Positions 42,669 to 52,106 of a DNA stretch of 64,000 nucleotides are shown in pieces (the stretch's first letter is position 1; each line of letters begins with the position of its first letter). Source of the DNA: Anaerolineaceae bacterium. Lineage in GTDB: Bacteria; Chloroflexota; Anaerolineae; Aggregatilineales; Phototrophicaceae. The stretch lies in NCBI GenBank assembly GCA_020634165.1, contig JACKCF010000003.1:62001-126000 (forward strand), in the 5' to 3' direction. The notes under the pieces were generated by a model. That model had not been told where the DNA came from, searched no databases, and saw nothing but the letters and a program-made list of their open reading frames with translations. Both the position numbers and the translations under genes were made by a program.

Positions 42669-43703
42669 ATGGCTGAGGACAATCACTTTCGATCAAACTA
42701 TATTGAAGGCATCAGTAAATTCCAGGGCGCACGTACACGTGCCTTCTGGCAAGATGTCCTGTCTTTACTGCGTGGCAAGTCCGCCGAACTGCTCAGTTTT
42801 GAAGATATTCGCCGCCGCCTGCGCCTGCGTGAGGAAAGCTACCGAGGCTTGCAGGATATTCCGGTCGATCAGATCGTGGGCAGTGTGGGGCGCTATAACG
42901 ACTTCACCAGCTCGTTTTTGCCCAAGAGCAACGATATGCGTGAGCGGTGGAGCCGCGTCTATGCGACGGTCAACAGTATGCAGGGCGTACCGCCGATTGA
43001 GGTCTACAAAGTGGGCGATGCTTACTTTGTGCGTGATGGCAACCACCGTGTTTCGGTCGCTCGGCAGATTGGCAGCAAAACGATCCAGGCGTATGTCACG
43101 GAACTACCCTCCTCGTTCCATCTGGAGCCGGGGATGACGCTGGAAGATGTCGAACAGGGAGCGAACTATATCGCGTTCCTTGAAGAAACTGGCCTGCCCC
43201 ATACACGCCCGAACCACATCAACCTGCAACTTTCGGAGCATTCTCGCTATCCAGAGCTATTAGGGCACATTTATCTGCATGCCCAAGTGATGGAACAGCG
43301 GCTGGGCCATCCGATCAGTATGGAGGAAGCTGCGGCGAACTGGTACGACAATGTATTCCGGCCAGCCGTGACGCTCATTCGCAAATACAATGTGCTTTCA
43401 GAAACGGGCGAGGAGCATCATCGCACGGAAGCGGACCTGTACCTGTGGATGGTCGATCATCTGCGGGATGTACGTCAACAATACGGCAATACGACTGAGG
43501 TACGCAAATTCAGCCATGCGCTGATTGACTATCTCAATCAGAAGAGTATTGCGATTCCGCTTGATTTATTGGACGAAGACGATAGTTCGGTGATTCTGTC
43601 ACGTTCCCAGGTGATGGCAGCTATCCAGCAAGCCAATAACCACAGCGACAGTAATGGTCACGCGGAGCCAGAAGAAGAAAAAAGCGACTATCCGCAAGAG
43701 TAA
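42669..43703 (+). CDS. ParB/Srx-fold protein of unknown role
   Basis: 344 residues. The core (about 60-145) has a ParB-like pattern: LQDIPVDQIVGSVGRYNDF, then PPIEVYKVGDAYFVRDGNHR, where DGNHR-VSVARQ matches the ParB/sulfiredoxin box II. The rest is helical with an acidic tail. No helix-turn-helix for parS binding is obvious, so it is not a partition protein. Such proteins may bind nucleotides (CTP or ATP). Monocistronic. Confidence 0.75.
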   Translation: MAEDNHFRSNYIEGISKFQGARTRAFWQDVLSLLRGKSAELLSFEDIRRRLRLREESYRGLQDIPVDQIVGSVGRYNDFTSSFLPKSNDMRERWSRVYATVNSMQGVPPIEVYKVGDAYFVRDGNHRVSVARQIGSKTIQAYVTELPSSFHLEPGMTLEDVEQGANYIAFLEETGLPHTRPNHINLQLSEHSRYPELLGHIYLHAQVMEQRLGHPISMEEAAANWYDNVFRPAVTLIRKYNVLSETGEEHHRTEADLYLWMVDHLRDVRQQYGNTTEVRKFSHALIDYLNQKSIAIPLDLLDEDDSSVILSRSQVMAAIQQANNHSDSNGHAEPEEEKSDYPQE

Positions 43704-43731
43704 TCGCTTTGCGTTGACGTTGAACAGGTTA

Positions 43732-44145
43732 TTAGGCCGAGTTGCGCTCTACCAGTTTAGCGAAATTCCCTATGCTCCCGTCCTTCTTCATCAGGAAGCT
43801 GATGGCCTGTGGATAGGAAGGCTGGTGCTGATATTTTACGTTAAGCAGGCGGCCCAACACACTTGTAACGTAGGTAATGGCGCTGTTTCTGGTGCCATAC
43901 GAGACAATCCAGCCCACTTTGGGATGATGTGTCCACTCAAGCGCCTGCTTCATATGCAGCAGGTCCAACGGCATCGTCGTGATGTCGCTGAGATCGCAAA
44001 TGATATGGATCGTTTCTGCAGATGAACTTTCCAGCATTGATACAATCGTTGCCGAAGTATCTATCATTACTTCCACTGTTTGGGAACCGGATGTAATTGT
44101 CCGAATAAGGCGATCTTCAATTTCCCATTCCACACTGTTATCCAT
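43732..44145 (-). CDS. SpoIIAA/STAS-like protein (paralogue 2)
   Basis: 137 residues from the ATG at 44145, which has AGGG 7 bases upstream. The strand-helix order and the phrases IHIICDLSDITTMP and HHPKVGWIVSYG match the other SpoIIAA-like members in the window. No kinase or phosphatase partner is nearby. It is convergent with the ParB-like gene, with 28 bp between the stops. Confidence 0.72.
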   Translation of the reverse strand: MDNSVEWEIEDRLIRTITSGSQTVEVMIDTSATIVSMLESSSAETIHIICDLSDITTMPLDLLHMKQALEWTHHPKVGWIVSYGTRNSAITYVTSVLGRLLNVKYQHQPSYPQAISFLMKKDGSIGNFAKLVERNSA

Positions 44146-44314
44146 AGCTGACCCTATAAACAATCCGATATGTTCTAATCTATGATTTGCAGGCTGTTGT
44201 AACAAGCGAAAGCACTCCGTTACTATCCTTAATCTTAAGAGTGTGCCTCAATGACACAATCAGTAATAGCACGTGATTTATAACGGAATGTTCTATTTGT
44301 TGTTGTAGGTTAAG

Positions 44315-44947
44315 TTATGCGTTCAGGATGCCGAGAACAACCAGCGGGACGATACCGCCAACGATGGTCCCGCCCAGTACCTGACCTGGAGTATGACGTT
44401 TAAGTTCCAGGCGGGCGGCTGCAACCAGCACAATCAACGGCACCAGCAGCAGGCCGGACAACGTAGAGAACATGGTACTTACAGCAATGGTCGCGGCGGT
44501 GATACTCATGGTGTGCATGCTGATTTGCCAGAAGAGGGTGATAATCAGCATCAGGGAAATCTGAACGAGAGCGATCAGCGTCAGCAAGACGAAGACCGGA
44601 GGGGCATCGCGCGTTTCTACCAGCCAGAGCGCCAGGAAAGAGCTGGCAATGGTTACAATCATCGGCATGATGCGTTCATGGCGATGCTGCATATGGATAT
44701 CGCTGATTCTGCCGCGCCAGACCATCAGCGCAACGAAGAGCAAGGGCAGCCAGCAAACGAAAATACCAAAGATAAGCCCCCAGAAAGCCCCTGCAGGCAG
44801 CGTACTCCCATATGTCAAGCCAACGACTAAGCCAACAACGGCCCAGACAACGGGTGGGCTAATGAGATCCGATACGATGCGTGCCCAGGAGACTGACTTG
44901 GGTTTGATGGCGGCGGTTCGCCGTCTGATGTCTGCTAAACTTGCCAT
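44315..44947 (-). CDS. PAP2-like membrane phosphatase, divergent
   Basis: 210 residues and six helices. The C-terminal RLELKRHTPGQVLGGTIVG matches the last PAP2 motif (SRxxxxxHxxxD type, with His) and MHTMSITAA resembles the second. The first motif (KxxxxxxRP) is not clear, so activity is uncertain. Relatives remove phosphate from lipid pyrophosphates at the membrane surface. Confidence 0.72.
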   Translation of the reverse strand: MASLADIRRRTAAIKPKSVSWARIVSDLISPPVVWAVVGLVVGLTYGSTLPAGAFWGLIFGIFVCWLPLLFVALMVWRGRISDIHMQHRHERIMPMIVTIASSFLALWLVETRDAPPVFVLLTLIALVQISLMLIITLFWQISMHTMSITAATIAVSTMFSTLSGLLLVPLIVLVAAARLELKRHTPGQVLGGTIVGGIVPLVVLGILNA

Positions 44948-45177
44948 TCACCTTAGATTTCTGGTCGTTTGCAAGGGATGGTATGACTTTTAAAGATGGG
45001 CAGAAAATACAAGTATACGCTATTTAGCATAATCATATAACATGACGAGTATATCATGGATAGGTTAAGAGGCGGTTAGGTGATTTTCACAGGGATTTGT
45101 TATTCAAGGGCCTCTTTTGATATTACACAGCCTATGGCAATTGAGTTCAGTCACCCCGACATACAGCAGGAGACAGC

Positions 45178-45780
45178 ATGTACCAGCAGCAGACCTTCCA
45201 GTTGACATCCAACTGGCGTATTCCCAGCTATGCCCAGGCTATGATCTGGGCCAAGAATGCCGTTGATGCCGCACCAACCACTGGCGAGGAAGGTACCGTC
45301 ACCCTAGGTATTGATAAATCACCGATCACGCTGCATTGGGGAAACGCACAAGGACCAGCCTTCACCCAGCTTAAATGGCAGCCCGATGATCTGAATTGGG
45401 ATGGCAGCATACGCCTTGGTGGCATGGTAGATGCTGTGCATTTGAGTGCTTTCCCTGGACTGGACGAAACCATTGCTGTGGTCCACATTGGTGGGCAACC
45501 GCTGCTGCCGGATACGGCACCCTTCGCCAGAGCTGACCAACGGCAAAACATGCCCTATGCAGAACCTGAGTGGTTGGAAGGCATTGATAACGAGGTTGAT
45601 TTTGGCTATACAACGTGGCTGGTTGGAGAAGAGAGTCCGTTGTATGCGATAGTCTACGATGCACTCAGCAGCAAACTGCCCATCCATGCCTATGGCCTCC
45701 TACCCTCAGTAACCCAGGGGTGGCATCAACATCTCGCCCTGCCAATCCTGTTGCAAGCCATAACGGTTTTCACCAGTTAG
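45178..45780 (+). CDS. Hypothetical protein
   Basis: 200 residues, cytoplasmic, without signal peptide or helix long enough for a membrane. AGGAG lies 6 bases before the ATG. The composition is Trp- and Pro-rich with alternating strands, and the C-terminus is helical. I recognise no family. It is followed by a terminator shared with the convergent OsmC gene. Confidence 0.75.
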   Translation: MYQQQTFQLTSNWRIPSYAQAMIWAKNAVDAAPTTGEEGTVTLGIDKSPITLHWGNAQGPAFTQLKWQPDDLNWDGSIRLGGMVDAVHLSAFPGLDETIAVVHIGGQPLLPDTAPFARADQRQNMPYAEPEWLEGIDNEVDFGYTTWLVGEESPLYAIVYDALSSKLPIHAYGLLPSVTQGWHQHLALPILLQAITVFTS

Positions 45781-45791
45781 GCAATTAAAAA

Positions 45792-45810
45792 GGCGAGCGT
45801 GATGCCCGCC
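45792..45810 (-). terminator. Terminator of the OsmC gene (bidirectional)
   Basis: GGCGAGC/GCCCGCC with one mismatch and a 5-base loop; T5 follows on the minus strand. It lies between two convergent stops. Confidence 0.7.
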
Positions 45811-45832
45811 TCTCGATTGCTGGAATGTGGGC

Positions 45833-46255
45833 CTAGCTGACGAGGGTGGCGGTTACGCTCATCGGCACAGCGGAAAGCGCCTGACTGATGATGCAGCCGT
45901 CTTTGGCATCTTCTGCCATTTTTGTGAAGGTGGCTTCGTCAATGCCAGGGACTTTGCCTTCGGTAACGAGTTCAATATGGGTGATGGCCAGGCCACTATC
46001 ACCGCGCGTCAATTCAACTTTGGCTTCGGTCTGGACATAATCGGCGGGTGTACCAGCCCGTTCCAAAGCGGCATTCAAGGCCATTGTGAAGCAGCCGGAA
46101 TGGGCCGCTGCGATCAATTGTTCAGGATTAATCCCGACGCCATCTTCAAAACGGGTGCTGAAGCTGTATTGGTGTTCGCCCAAGCTGGTGTTGAGCGTCC
46201 CCTTGCCTTCTTTAAGTGTGCCTTCCCATTTGGCAGATGCAGAGCGTACAGCCAT
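45833..46255 (-). CDS. OsmC-family peroxiredoxin
   Basis: 140 residues, full length. Both active-site Cys are present: C55 in AAHSGCFTMAL and C121 in AKDGCIISQAL, with the Glu in INPEQL. The family reduces organic hydroperoxides with thiol electrons in the cytoplasm; the sequence fits OsmC more than Ohr. Closed by the terminator at 45792. Confidence 0.92.
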   Translation of the reverse strand: MAVRSASAKWEGTLKEGKGTLNTSLGEHQYSFSTRFEDGVGINPEQLIAAAHSGCFTMALNAALERAGTPADYVQTEAKVELTRGDSGLAITHIELVTEGKVPGIDEATFTKMAEDAKDGCIISQALSAVPMSVTATLVS

Positions 46256-46338
46256 GCGACATTCTCCTCTTTTGATACCTGATTACAAAAACAATGATAC
46301 ATGGCTACCGCGCAGTTTTGGGGGATATTCACCAGACC

Positions 46339-47502
46339 TTAATCGCAGGCTGCCTCACCAGCAAAAGCCTCCGGCGACCAGATAGCAGGCGTATTGCCCA
46401 GGGTACGGGCATCCAGGGACGTAACCTGCCTTGTTTGCAGATCAATGAGCATGAGTTCATAGGCCGAGCGCGTGACCAGATAACGGCCATCGGGGCTAAA
46501 ACGCGGATAGTCCGCATGCGAAACGCTGAGTTCAGACAGATACTGGGCTGCGACTTCGTCAGCGTTGCCCACCAGCGGAACCTGATAGAGCAGATTGGCC
46601 GTGACACCCTTGAAATCCCGCAGCGCGCCAATCATAGCAGTGCTGTCGGGCAGCCAGGTGAGATCGAGGGCAAGGTGCCATTGGAAGCTGAGTTGGGTCG
46701 GGATGCTGTTGGCCTGATTCGCGATCATCCAGACAGTATCGTTGTTGCCACTGGGCGAAAAAACAAAGCCAACGAGTTCACCATCAGGCGACCAGCGCGG
46801 CATTGAAACACTGCCCGTTGGGAAATTTGTCAGTGCGTATTTGGTTTCACCATCGGCACTGACGACCCAGGCATCGGCTTCATTGAGCAGGCTAACCTGA
46901 ACTTCGGCCTGGCCAGGGGCAGGTTCACTGGTGGGGACTGCGGTCGCAAAGACATTGGCTCCGGCGACACGCTCCGAATAGCTGACATAGACCAGCCATT
47001 GGCCATCGTTCGACCAGATCGGCGTGTATTCGCTGCCGGTGACGCTGTAGAACTCCGGCACGCCTCCTTCGGCTGGCACCCAGGCGATATGGGTCGTGCG
47101 CTCGTCGCCATCATTGCGAATCATGGTGAAGGCGATTTTTCCGGTCGGCGACCAATCCGGCTCCCAAACACCCCATTCACCGACAGGCGCATCTGTATAT
47201 TCGACCATCGGCTGCTGGTCGCTGCCATCGAGCTTAGCGCTGTAGAGCGTTGGCAGTTCGGTGCCATCGGCCAAAGTGAACAGGATGCGGCAGCCATCCG
47301 GGGAGAAATCCCAGACAAAATGATCGCGGTTGCCGAAGTGCAGTTCACGGTAGCTATCGTTGGCCATGTCATATAGCAAGATGGCGTCCTGATCGACGGT
47401 GTTGATCGCCAGTAGCGGCCCCGTCAGCGGCAGGGTTGTCTGGGCGAAAACGGGCAAAGCAAGGAGCGACACTATGGCCAGCAGAAAAAATCGTTTCATC
47501 AT
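46339..47502 (-). CDS. Secreted TolB-like beta-propeller protein
   Basis: 387 residues. The signal peptide is cleaved after about residue 20 (PVFAQ). At least five WD40-like PD40 repeats follow, each with a phrase such as FSPDGCRILF, WSPTGKIAFT, WSPDGELVGF and FSPDGRYLV. The propeller is that of TolB/dipeptidyl-peptidase N-terminal domains but no peptidase follows. Likely an exported binding protein. Monocistronic. Confidence 0.88.
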   Translation of the reverse strand: MMKRFFLLAIVSLLALPVFAQTTLPLTGPLLAINTVDQDAILLYDMANDSYRELHFGNRDHFVWDFSPDGCRILFTLADGTELPTLYSAKLDGSDQQPMVEYTDAPVGEWGVWEPDWSPTGKIAFTMIRNDGDERTTHIAWVPAEGGVPEFYSVTGSEYTPIWSNDGQWLVYVSYSERVAGANVFATAVPTSEPAPGQAEVQVSLLNEADAWVVSADGETKYALTNFPTGSVSMPRWSPDGELVGFVFSPSGNNDTVWMIANQANSIPTQLSFQWHLALDLTWLPDSTAMIGALRDFKGVTANLLYQVPLVGNADEVAAQYLSELSVSHADYPRFSPDGRYLVTRSAYELMLIDLQTRQVTSLDARTLGNTPAIWSPEAFAGEAACD

Positions 47503-47608
47503 GAAGGGCCTGTATTTCTCAAAAGGTCTATCTCAATGTGTGCGATTATCAAGTGATATTTTCAGCATGTCCAGTGTGCGGAGCACCATCATAGGCAAAG
47601 CGGTTGGA

Positions 47609-48388
47609 TCAAAAGAACTCATCCAGCAGCAAGTAGAAGGCCATTTTGTCTGGATCGGGGCCGATGCCATAGGCATCAAACAGCAGCGGAATGTACTGCC
47701 TGCCCCAATTATAGCCGAGGCTGCGGGCTGTCAGAGCGAGGTCGGTATAGCGGTCGCTGATGCCTGCACGGCCCAGGTCAATGAAGCCTGTAACGGCCAT
47801 CGTCGCTGGGTCAATGAGCATGTTGGGCAGGCAAAAATCGCCGTGTGTGAGGACGAGGTCTTCGTCATCGGGCTGCATGCGGCGGAGTTCTTCATAGAGT
47901 GAAACGACGCTGCGTCCCTGCCACTGCTGCTCAAACTCGTCTACGTTCACCAACCCTTTTTGCAGGCGCTGGCGAGCTTCTTCAAGCTGGACGCGGCGGC
48001 GTTTATTGAATGGGCAATCGCCAATTGGGGCTGCATGGAACTGGCGGAGGCCGTCGGCCAGGGCGGCGACCACTTCTGGAATGCGATCCCTGAAAATTTC
48101 GTCACAGGCCATTTTGCCCGGTACCGCTGTCATCAGCAGATACGCACCCTGTTCATCACTGGCAAAATCGACCACCTGCGGTACAGGCAAATACGCACCC
48201 AACCAGCGGATACGCGCCGCCTCCCCTTCCAATTCAGGCGCATGATAACGACTTGCTATCTTAAGATAGCGCGTTTGGGCGCCCTGTGTCAGACGATAGA
48301 CGTCATTGAGCGACAGGCCCATGTCATCCTTTTCCCAGGTGTATCCAGCAATATGATCGACAATGGATGGTGGTAACGAAAATTCCAT
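47609..48388 (-). CDS. Aminoglycoside 3'-phosphotransferase, APH(3')-like
   Basis: 259 residues, the length of APH(3') enzymes. Kinase features are complete: Lys43 for ATP (LKIA), the catalytic THGDFCLPNML (H182, D184, N189), the metal Asp204 in IDLGRAGISDRY and the C-terminal LLDEFF that shapes the drug pocket. The family moves phosphate from ATP to the 3'-hydroxyl of kanamycin- and neomycin-type drugs. No transposon or integron surrounds it, and composition matches the neighbours, so it looks like a resident gene. It is divergent from the MFS gene. Confidence 0.9.
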   Translation of the reverse strand: MEFSLPPSIVDHIAGYTWEKDDMGLSLNDVYRLTQGAQTRYLKIASRYHAPELEGEAARIRWLGAYLPVPQVVDFASDEQGAYLLMTAVPGKMACDEIFRDRIPEVVAALADGLRQFHAAPIGDCPFNKRRRVQLEEARQRLQKGLVNVDEFEQQWQGRSVVSLYEELRRMQPDDEDLVLTHGDFCLPNMLIDPATMAVTGFIDLGRAGISDRYTDLALTARSLGYNWGRQYIPLLFDAYGIGPDPDKMAFYLLLDEFF

Positions 48389-48425
48389 AGGGCGCCTGTT
48401 GTGAGCAAGTGAAATAAGCTAAAAA

Positions 48426-48438
48426 ATTATAGTATAAT
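48426..48438. promoter_or_regulatory. Back-to-back -10 boxes between APH and MFS genes
   Basis: The 13-base palindrome ATTATAGTATAAT holds a perfect TATAAT on each strand, one base apart. The plus promoter has a GTGAAA 18 bases upstream; the minus promoter has no clear -35. Polymerase could occupy only one at a time. Confidence 0.55.
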
Positions 48439-48444
48439 GCGCCT

Positions 48445-48495
48445 ATGGCAACCTATACCGAGCACGCTCCACCGCGTTGTCGCAGCGGCGGCTAA
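48445..48495 (+). CDS. Possible 16-codon leader peptide before the MFS gene
   Basis: An ATG 6 bases after the -10 box opens a 16-codon frame (MATYTEHAPPRCRSGG, stop TAA) in the leader of the MFS transcript. It has no SD and would need leaderless initiation. A GC-rich hairpin lies further down the leader (about 48536-48561). Confidence 0.3.
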   Translation: MATYTEHAPPRCRSGG

Positions 48496-48631
48496 GCGTC
48501 ACCTGACTCCCTAACTGAATATCATCGTATGACCAGCCGCACCCGAACCATCGGGCGTGGCGTGTTTGCGTTCCTGGCTGCCGAACATCTCTCCCCAATT
48601 TCCATTTCAGCTATCATCAAAGGAGCCTTTT

Positions 48632-49843
48632 ATGAAATACGTCACACTCCGGCGCATGACCGTTTTCGTGCTGGTCATGCTCATCATCGAATTCCTGGAC
48701 GAACTGACATTTGGCATCATGGAAACAGCCTGGCCCTTCATCCGTAATGAGTTGGGCATCAACTATGCGCAGATCGGTCTTTTGATTGGTCTGCCGTTGT
48801 TCCTGGCCAATTTCATCGAACCCGTGTTTGGCTTGCTGGCAGATACACGCCATCGGCGGCTGGTGCTGGTCGGCGGCGGCATCGTCTATGGGCTGACGAT
48901 GCTGTGGATCGCGAATACATTCAGCTATCCGCTGATGATGCTGGCGTTCATCGTGCTGATGCCCGCCGCCGGGGCATTCCTCGGCCCAGCACAGGCCAGC
49001 CTGATGGACCACGCACCTGACCGTCATGATCAGAATATGGCGCGCTGGACGTTCGCCGGATCGCTGGGTGTGGTCCTGGGTCCAATTGTGCTGGGGCTGT
49101 TCGTCGGCCAGGGCGCCAGTTGGCGGCTACCCTTCGCCCTGGTTGGTCTGGCGATGATCGCAGCGGCAATATGGGTAGCTGTGATGCCAGCTCATCGTGC
49201 GCTCAAAGTCAATGGGGCCAGCCATGCAGACGATGATGAACCTGAACGCAGCATGCGTGAGAATGCTCGTCTGGCACTGATTGCCCTCAGAAACAGGGAT
49301 GTTGTTCGCTGGCTGGCGCTGCTGCAATTCAGTGACCTGATGCTGGATGTACTGTTCAGTTTCCTGGCGCTGTACTTCGTCGATGTGGTCGGCGTATCGG
49401 AGGAAATGGCGGGCATCGCCGTGCTGGTGTGGACAGGTGTCGGCCTGATTGGCGATTTTCTGCTGATCCCACTGCTGGAGCGTGTGCCGGGACTGGCGTA
49501 TCTGCGTGTGAGTGTGACAGCCGAGTTGATACTCTATCCAGCCTTTTTGCTGGTGGATAATCTGCTGGTCAAGTTAACGATACTGGGCGTCATCGGCCTG
49601 TTTAACGCAGGCTGGTACTCGATTCTGTCCGGTCGGCTCTATTCCAGCCTGCCGGGCCAGAGCGGCGTGGCGCTGACAGTTGGCAATGTCGCGGGACTGT
49701 TCGGCAGCCTGTTTCGCCCGATCATCGGCGTAGTAGCGACGGCCATTGGCCTGCAAAATGCCATGTGGATTGTACTACTGGGTCCGATTGCGCTGCTGAT
49801 CGGCCTGCCACGCAAAACAGGAAACAGTGAAGACCCTGAATAG
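48632..49843 (+). CDS. MFS transporter
   Basis: 403 residues from the ATG at 48632, which follows AAAGGAG; the upstream in-frame ATG at 48557 lacks an SD. Twelve helices. An acidic first helix (EFLDELTFGIMETAWP) and DTRHRRLVLVGGG in the 2-3 loop are seen. The family pumps small molecules or drugs with the proton gradient. Placed head to head with the aminoglycoside kinase gene. Confidence 0.87.
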   Translation: MKYVTLRRMTVFVLVMLIIEFLDELTFGIMETAWPFIRNELGINYAQIGLLIGLPLFLANFIEPVFGLLADTRHRRLVLVGGGIVYGLTMLWIANTFSYPLMMLAFIVLMPAAGAFLGPAQASLMDHAPDRHDQNMARWTFAGSLGVVLGPIVLGLFVGQGASWRLPFALVGLAMIAAAIWVAVMPAHRALKVNGASHADDDEPERSMRENARLALIALRNRDVVRWLALLQFSDLMLDVLFSFLALYFVDVVGVSEEMAGIAVLVWTGVGLIGDFLLIPLLERVPGLAYLRVSVTAELILYPAFLLVDNLLVKLTILGVIGLFNAGWYSILSGRLYSSLPGQSGVALTVGNVAGLFGSLFRPIIGVVATAIGLQNAMWIVLLGPIALLIGLPRKTGNSEDPE

Positions 49844-50015
49844 TGGGGAAATCGTCGGGCAAAAAAGTGCCCTGGAACGATATTCTAAAGAACCTTGACT
49901 AGAACTGTAAGATTTTTACGGTATTGTTGTGCGCGATACGCAGGTTCCTGGCGTACCACACAGACATCATGCGAACTGGAAGCTAAATCTGTTCAATATT
50001 GAACGAGATAAACCT

Positions 50016-51095
50016 ATGCACCGACTATTCCGCTTCATCCTACTCACCTTACTCCTCACGATGGGCGTCGCTGCACTGGCGCAGGACGAAACATCCATGA
50101 GTTCAGAAATGGAGATTCCAGCCATCCGGCGGCTGGAGGGCCTGACGATGATCCATCAGGATACCAACCGTTGTTCCGCCAGCGCCCTGACGATGCAGCT
50201 CAGCTACTTCAGTGAGTTTAACCAGACGTACCGCGATATCATTGCGCGGCTGAATCCGTATGGCGGTGATGTCAGCGTGCGCATTGAAGAAATGGCAACT
50301 GTCGCCCAGGAGTATGGCCTGGGGGCTGTTGTACGGCGCGGCGGCACAATTGAGCTGCTCACGCGGTTGATCGCAGCCGAGTTCCCGGTATTGATTGAGA
50401 ATGTCTACTATGATGGCGCTGGCGGCTGGCAGGATTGGATGAGCCACAATCGCGTGTTGATGGGCTATGATGATCTTCAGCAGCAATTGTATTTCTTCGA
50501 TCCCCTGCTGGGTAATGGCCCGGATGGTCGTGGACGGTCTATGACTTATGCAGAGGTCGAACAACGCTGGCGACCATTCAATCGCGATTATCTGGTCATC
50601 TACAAGATGGAAGATGAACCCCTCCTCCAGACCGTGCTTGGTGAACAATGGGACCCACAGTTCAACGCCATCTGGACGCTGAGCCAAGCGCAAGCAGAAC
50701 TGGACGGCCCCACGCCCGATTCCTTCGCGCTGTTTAATCGTGGATGGGCCTATTTGCAGTTGGAAGAATATGAGCAGGCGGCAGCCAGCTTTGACGAGGC
50801 GATTGGGGTTGGGCTTCCCTGGCGTATGATGTGGTACGAGTTCGGCCCGTTTGAAGCGTATCTGGCGATGGGCCGCTACGATGATGTCATCAATCTGGTA
50901 TATCAGACGCTGCAAACGACCGATGGCGTCGAGGAAATGTATTATTACATCGCACAGGCCTATGCTGGCAAAGGGGACATCGACCGGGCCATTGCCAACC
51001 TGGAAGCAGCCCTGTACCGTAATCGCTATTATACGGAAGCATCGGACCTGATGGCGGAGTTAGTCACTGCTCGCAATGGGGAGACCAGCAGCTAG
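50016..51095 (+). CDS. Secreted C39-like peptidase with TPR tail
   Basis: 359 residues from the ATG at 50016. The signal peptide ends near ALAQD. The domain at about 40-200 is of the C39-like cysteine peptidase group (Peptidase_C39_2): the Cys in TNRCSASALTMQLSYF and the His in WMSHNRVLMGYDD are in place. A short TPR array follows (about 245-345, with FNRGWAYLQLEEYEQAAASFDEAI). It is probably an exported processing enzyme or a peptide-binding protein. A terminator follows 46 bases after the stop. Confidence 0.86.
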   Translation: MHRLFRFILLTLLLTMGVAALAQDETSMSSEMEIPAIRRLEGLTMIHQDTNRCSASALTMQLSYFSEFNQTYRDIIARLNPYGGDVSVRIEEMATVAQEYGLGAVVRRGGTIELLTRLIAAEFPVLIENVYYDGAGGWQDWMSHNRVLMGYDDLQQQLYFFDPLLGNGPDGRGRSMTYAEVEQRWRPFNRDYLVIYKMEDEPLLQTVLGEQWDPQFNAIWTLSQAQAELDGPTPDSFALFNRGWAYLQLEEYEQAAASFDEAIGVGLPWRMMWYEFGPFEAYLAMGRYDDVINLVYQTLQTTDGVEEMYYYIAQAYAGKGDIDRAIANLEAALYRNRYYTEASDLMAELVTARNGETSS

Positions 51096-51140
51096 GTCTG
51101 GCCATATCGCAGAAACTGACGCAGAATGGTATAAACATAG

Positions 51141-51163
51141 GGGCACAGATTGTGCCCTTTTTT
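51141..51163 (+). terminator. Terminator after the C39-TPR gene
   Basis: GGGCACA-GAT-TGTGCCC followed by six T. Confidence 0.9.
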
Positions 51164-51190
51164 GATTGACCCTACAGAAGAGGTTATCTC

Positions 51191-51571
51191 ATGCGCAAAG
51201 TCGTAAAAACAACCAATGCCCCCTTGCCAGTCGCGCCCTATAGCCAGGGGATTATCGCCAATGGGTTTGTTTATACAGCCGGGCAGGTTGGCACCGATAT
51301 GGCTGCGGGTAAGCTGGCCGAAGGCGTTGAGGAGCAAGCACGTCACGCGCTTAACCATGTGAAGGCCATCCTGGAAGCCGCTGGCAGTGATATGGCACAC
51401 ATCGTTAAGACAACTGTGTTCCTGGATAATATGGATGACTTTGCCAAAGTGAATGCTGTTTATGCGACTTTTTTCAACGATGAGCCGCCAGCACGGTCCG
51501 CTATCGAAGTCGCACGTTTACCCATCGGCGCACTGGTTGAAATCGAAGTTGTGGCTTTGCTAAAAGAATAA
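51191..51571 (+). CDS. RidA-family reactive-intermediate deaminase
   Basis: 126 residues, complete. APYSQG, YTAGQVG and the C-terminal PPARSAIEVARLPIGALVEIE with Arg at about 102 are the RidA signatures; the Arg holds the substrate carboxylate. RidA hydrolyses reactive enamines and imines made by PLP enzymes in the cytoplasm. Monocistronic, right after a terminator. Confidence 0.95.
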   Translation: MRKVVKTTNAPLPVAPYSQGIIANGFVYTAGQVGTDMAAGKLAEGVEEQARHALNHVKAILEAAGSDMAHIVKTTVFLDNMDDFAKVNAVYATFFNDEPPARSAIEVARLPIGALVEIEVVALLKE

Positions 51572-51695
51572 AAACAAAGCTCTGGCATATTAGCGGCCTG
51601 TATATAGACATATAAAACGTTAAGGGTTTCCTGGTTAGAGTGGCCATATAGTCAAGTTGGACAATCGTTTAATTGGCGACCTGGAGACCCTACTT

Positions 51696-52106
51696 ATGCC
51701 TATTTTCACCCAGTGGCATGCTAGCAAACAGAATGTGCTGTTGATGAAATTTGCTGGCACATGGGAACTCCATGACCTTGAAAACGCTATCCTTAAAACC
51801 TGCGATATGGCCCGCCAAGCCAAAGATGCTGTTTATACCATTGTCTTTGCCGATGGCCCTGTGACCTTCCCGCCGACGTTCAGGCTGCCGCAACTGGCAA
51901 TTATCACAAATAACCCTAAAGTACAGAGCAACGTAAAACGAACATTTATCGTGGCATATAGCTGCCATATTCGCTTTATGTTCAATATTTATTTCCGAAT
52001 CAGCCCGAATCATCGGGATTGTATCAAAGTCGTGGATAACTTCGACGAGGCACTCGACGCTATTGAGGCTGACAAAAGCTTACCTTCAATGGCTGGTGCT
52101 ATTTAG
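51696..52106 (+). CDS. SpoIIAA/STAS-like protein (paralogue 3)
   Basis: 136 residues from the ATG at 51696 (GGAG 10 bases upstream). The layout strand-helix-strand, with YTIVFADGPVTFPP and the C-terminal FDEALDAIEAD, matches the other members. It stands 125 bp after RidA and 223 bp before the next member. Role unknown. Confidence 0.7.
   Translation: MPIFTQWHASKQNVLLMKFAGTWELHDLENAILKTCDMARQAKDAVYTIVFADGPVTFPPTFRLPQLAIITNNPKVQSNVKRTFIVAYSCHIRFMFNIYFRISPNHRDCIKVVDNFDEALDAIEADKSLPSMAGAI

Noticed and set aside
42669..43703. Chromosome-partition protein ParB
   Set aside because: The DGNHR box is present but there is no helix-turn-helix, no parA neighbour and no parS-like palindrome.
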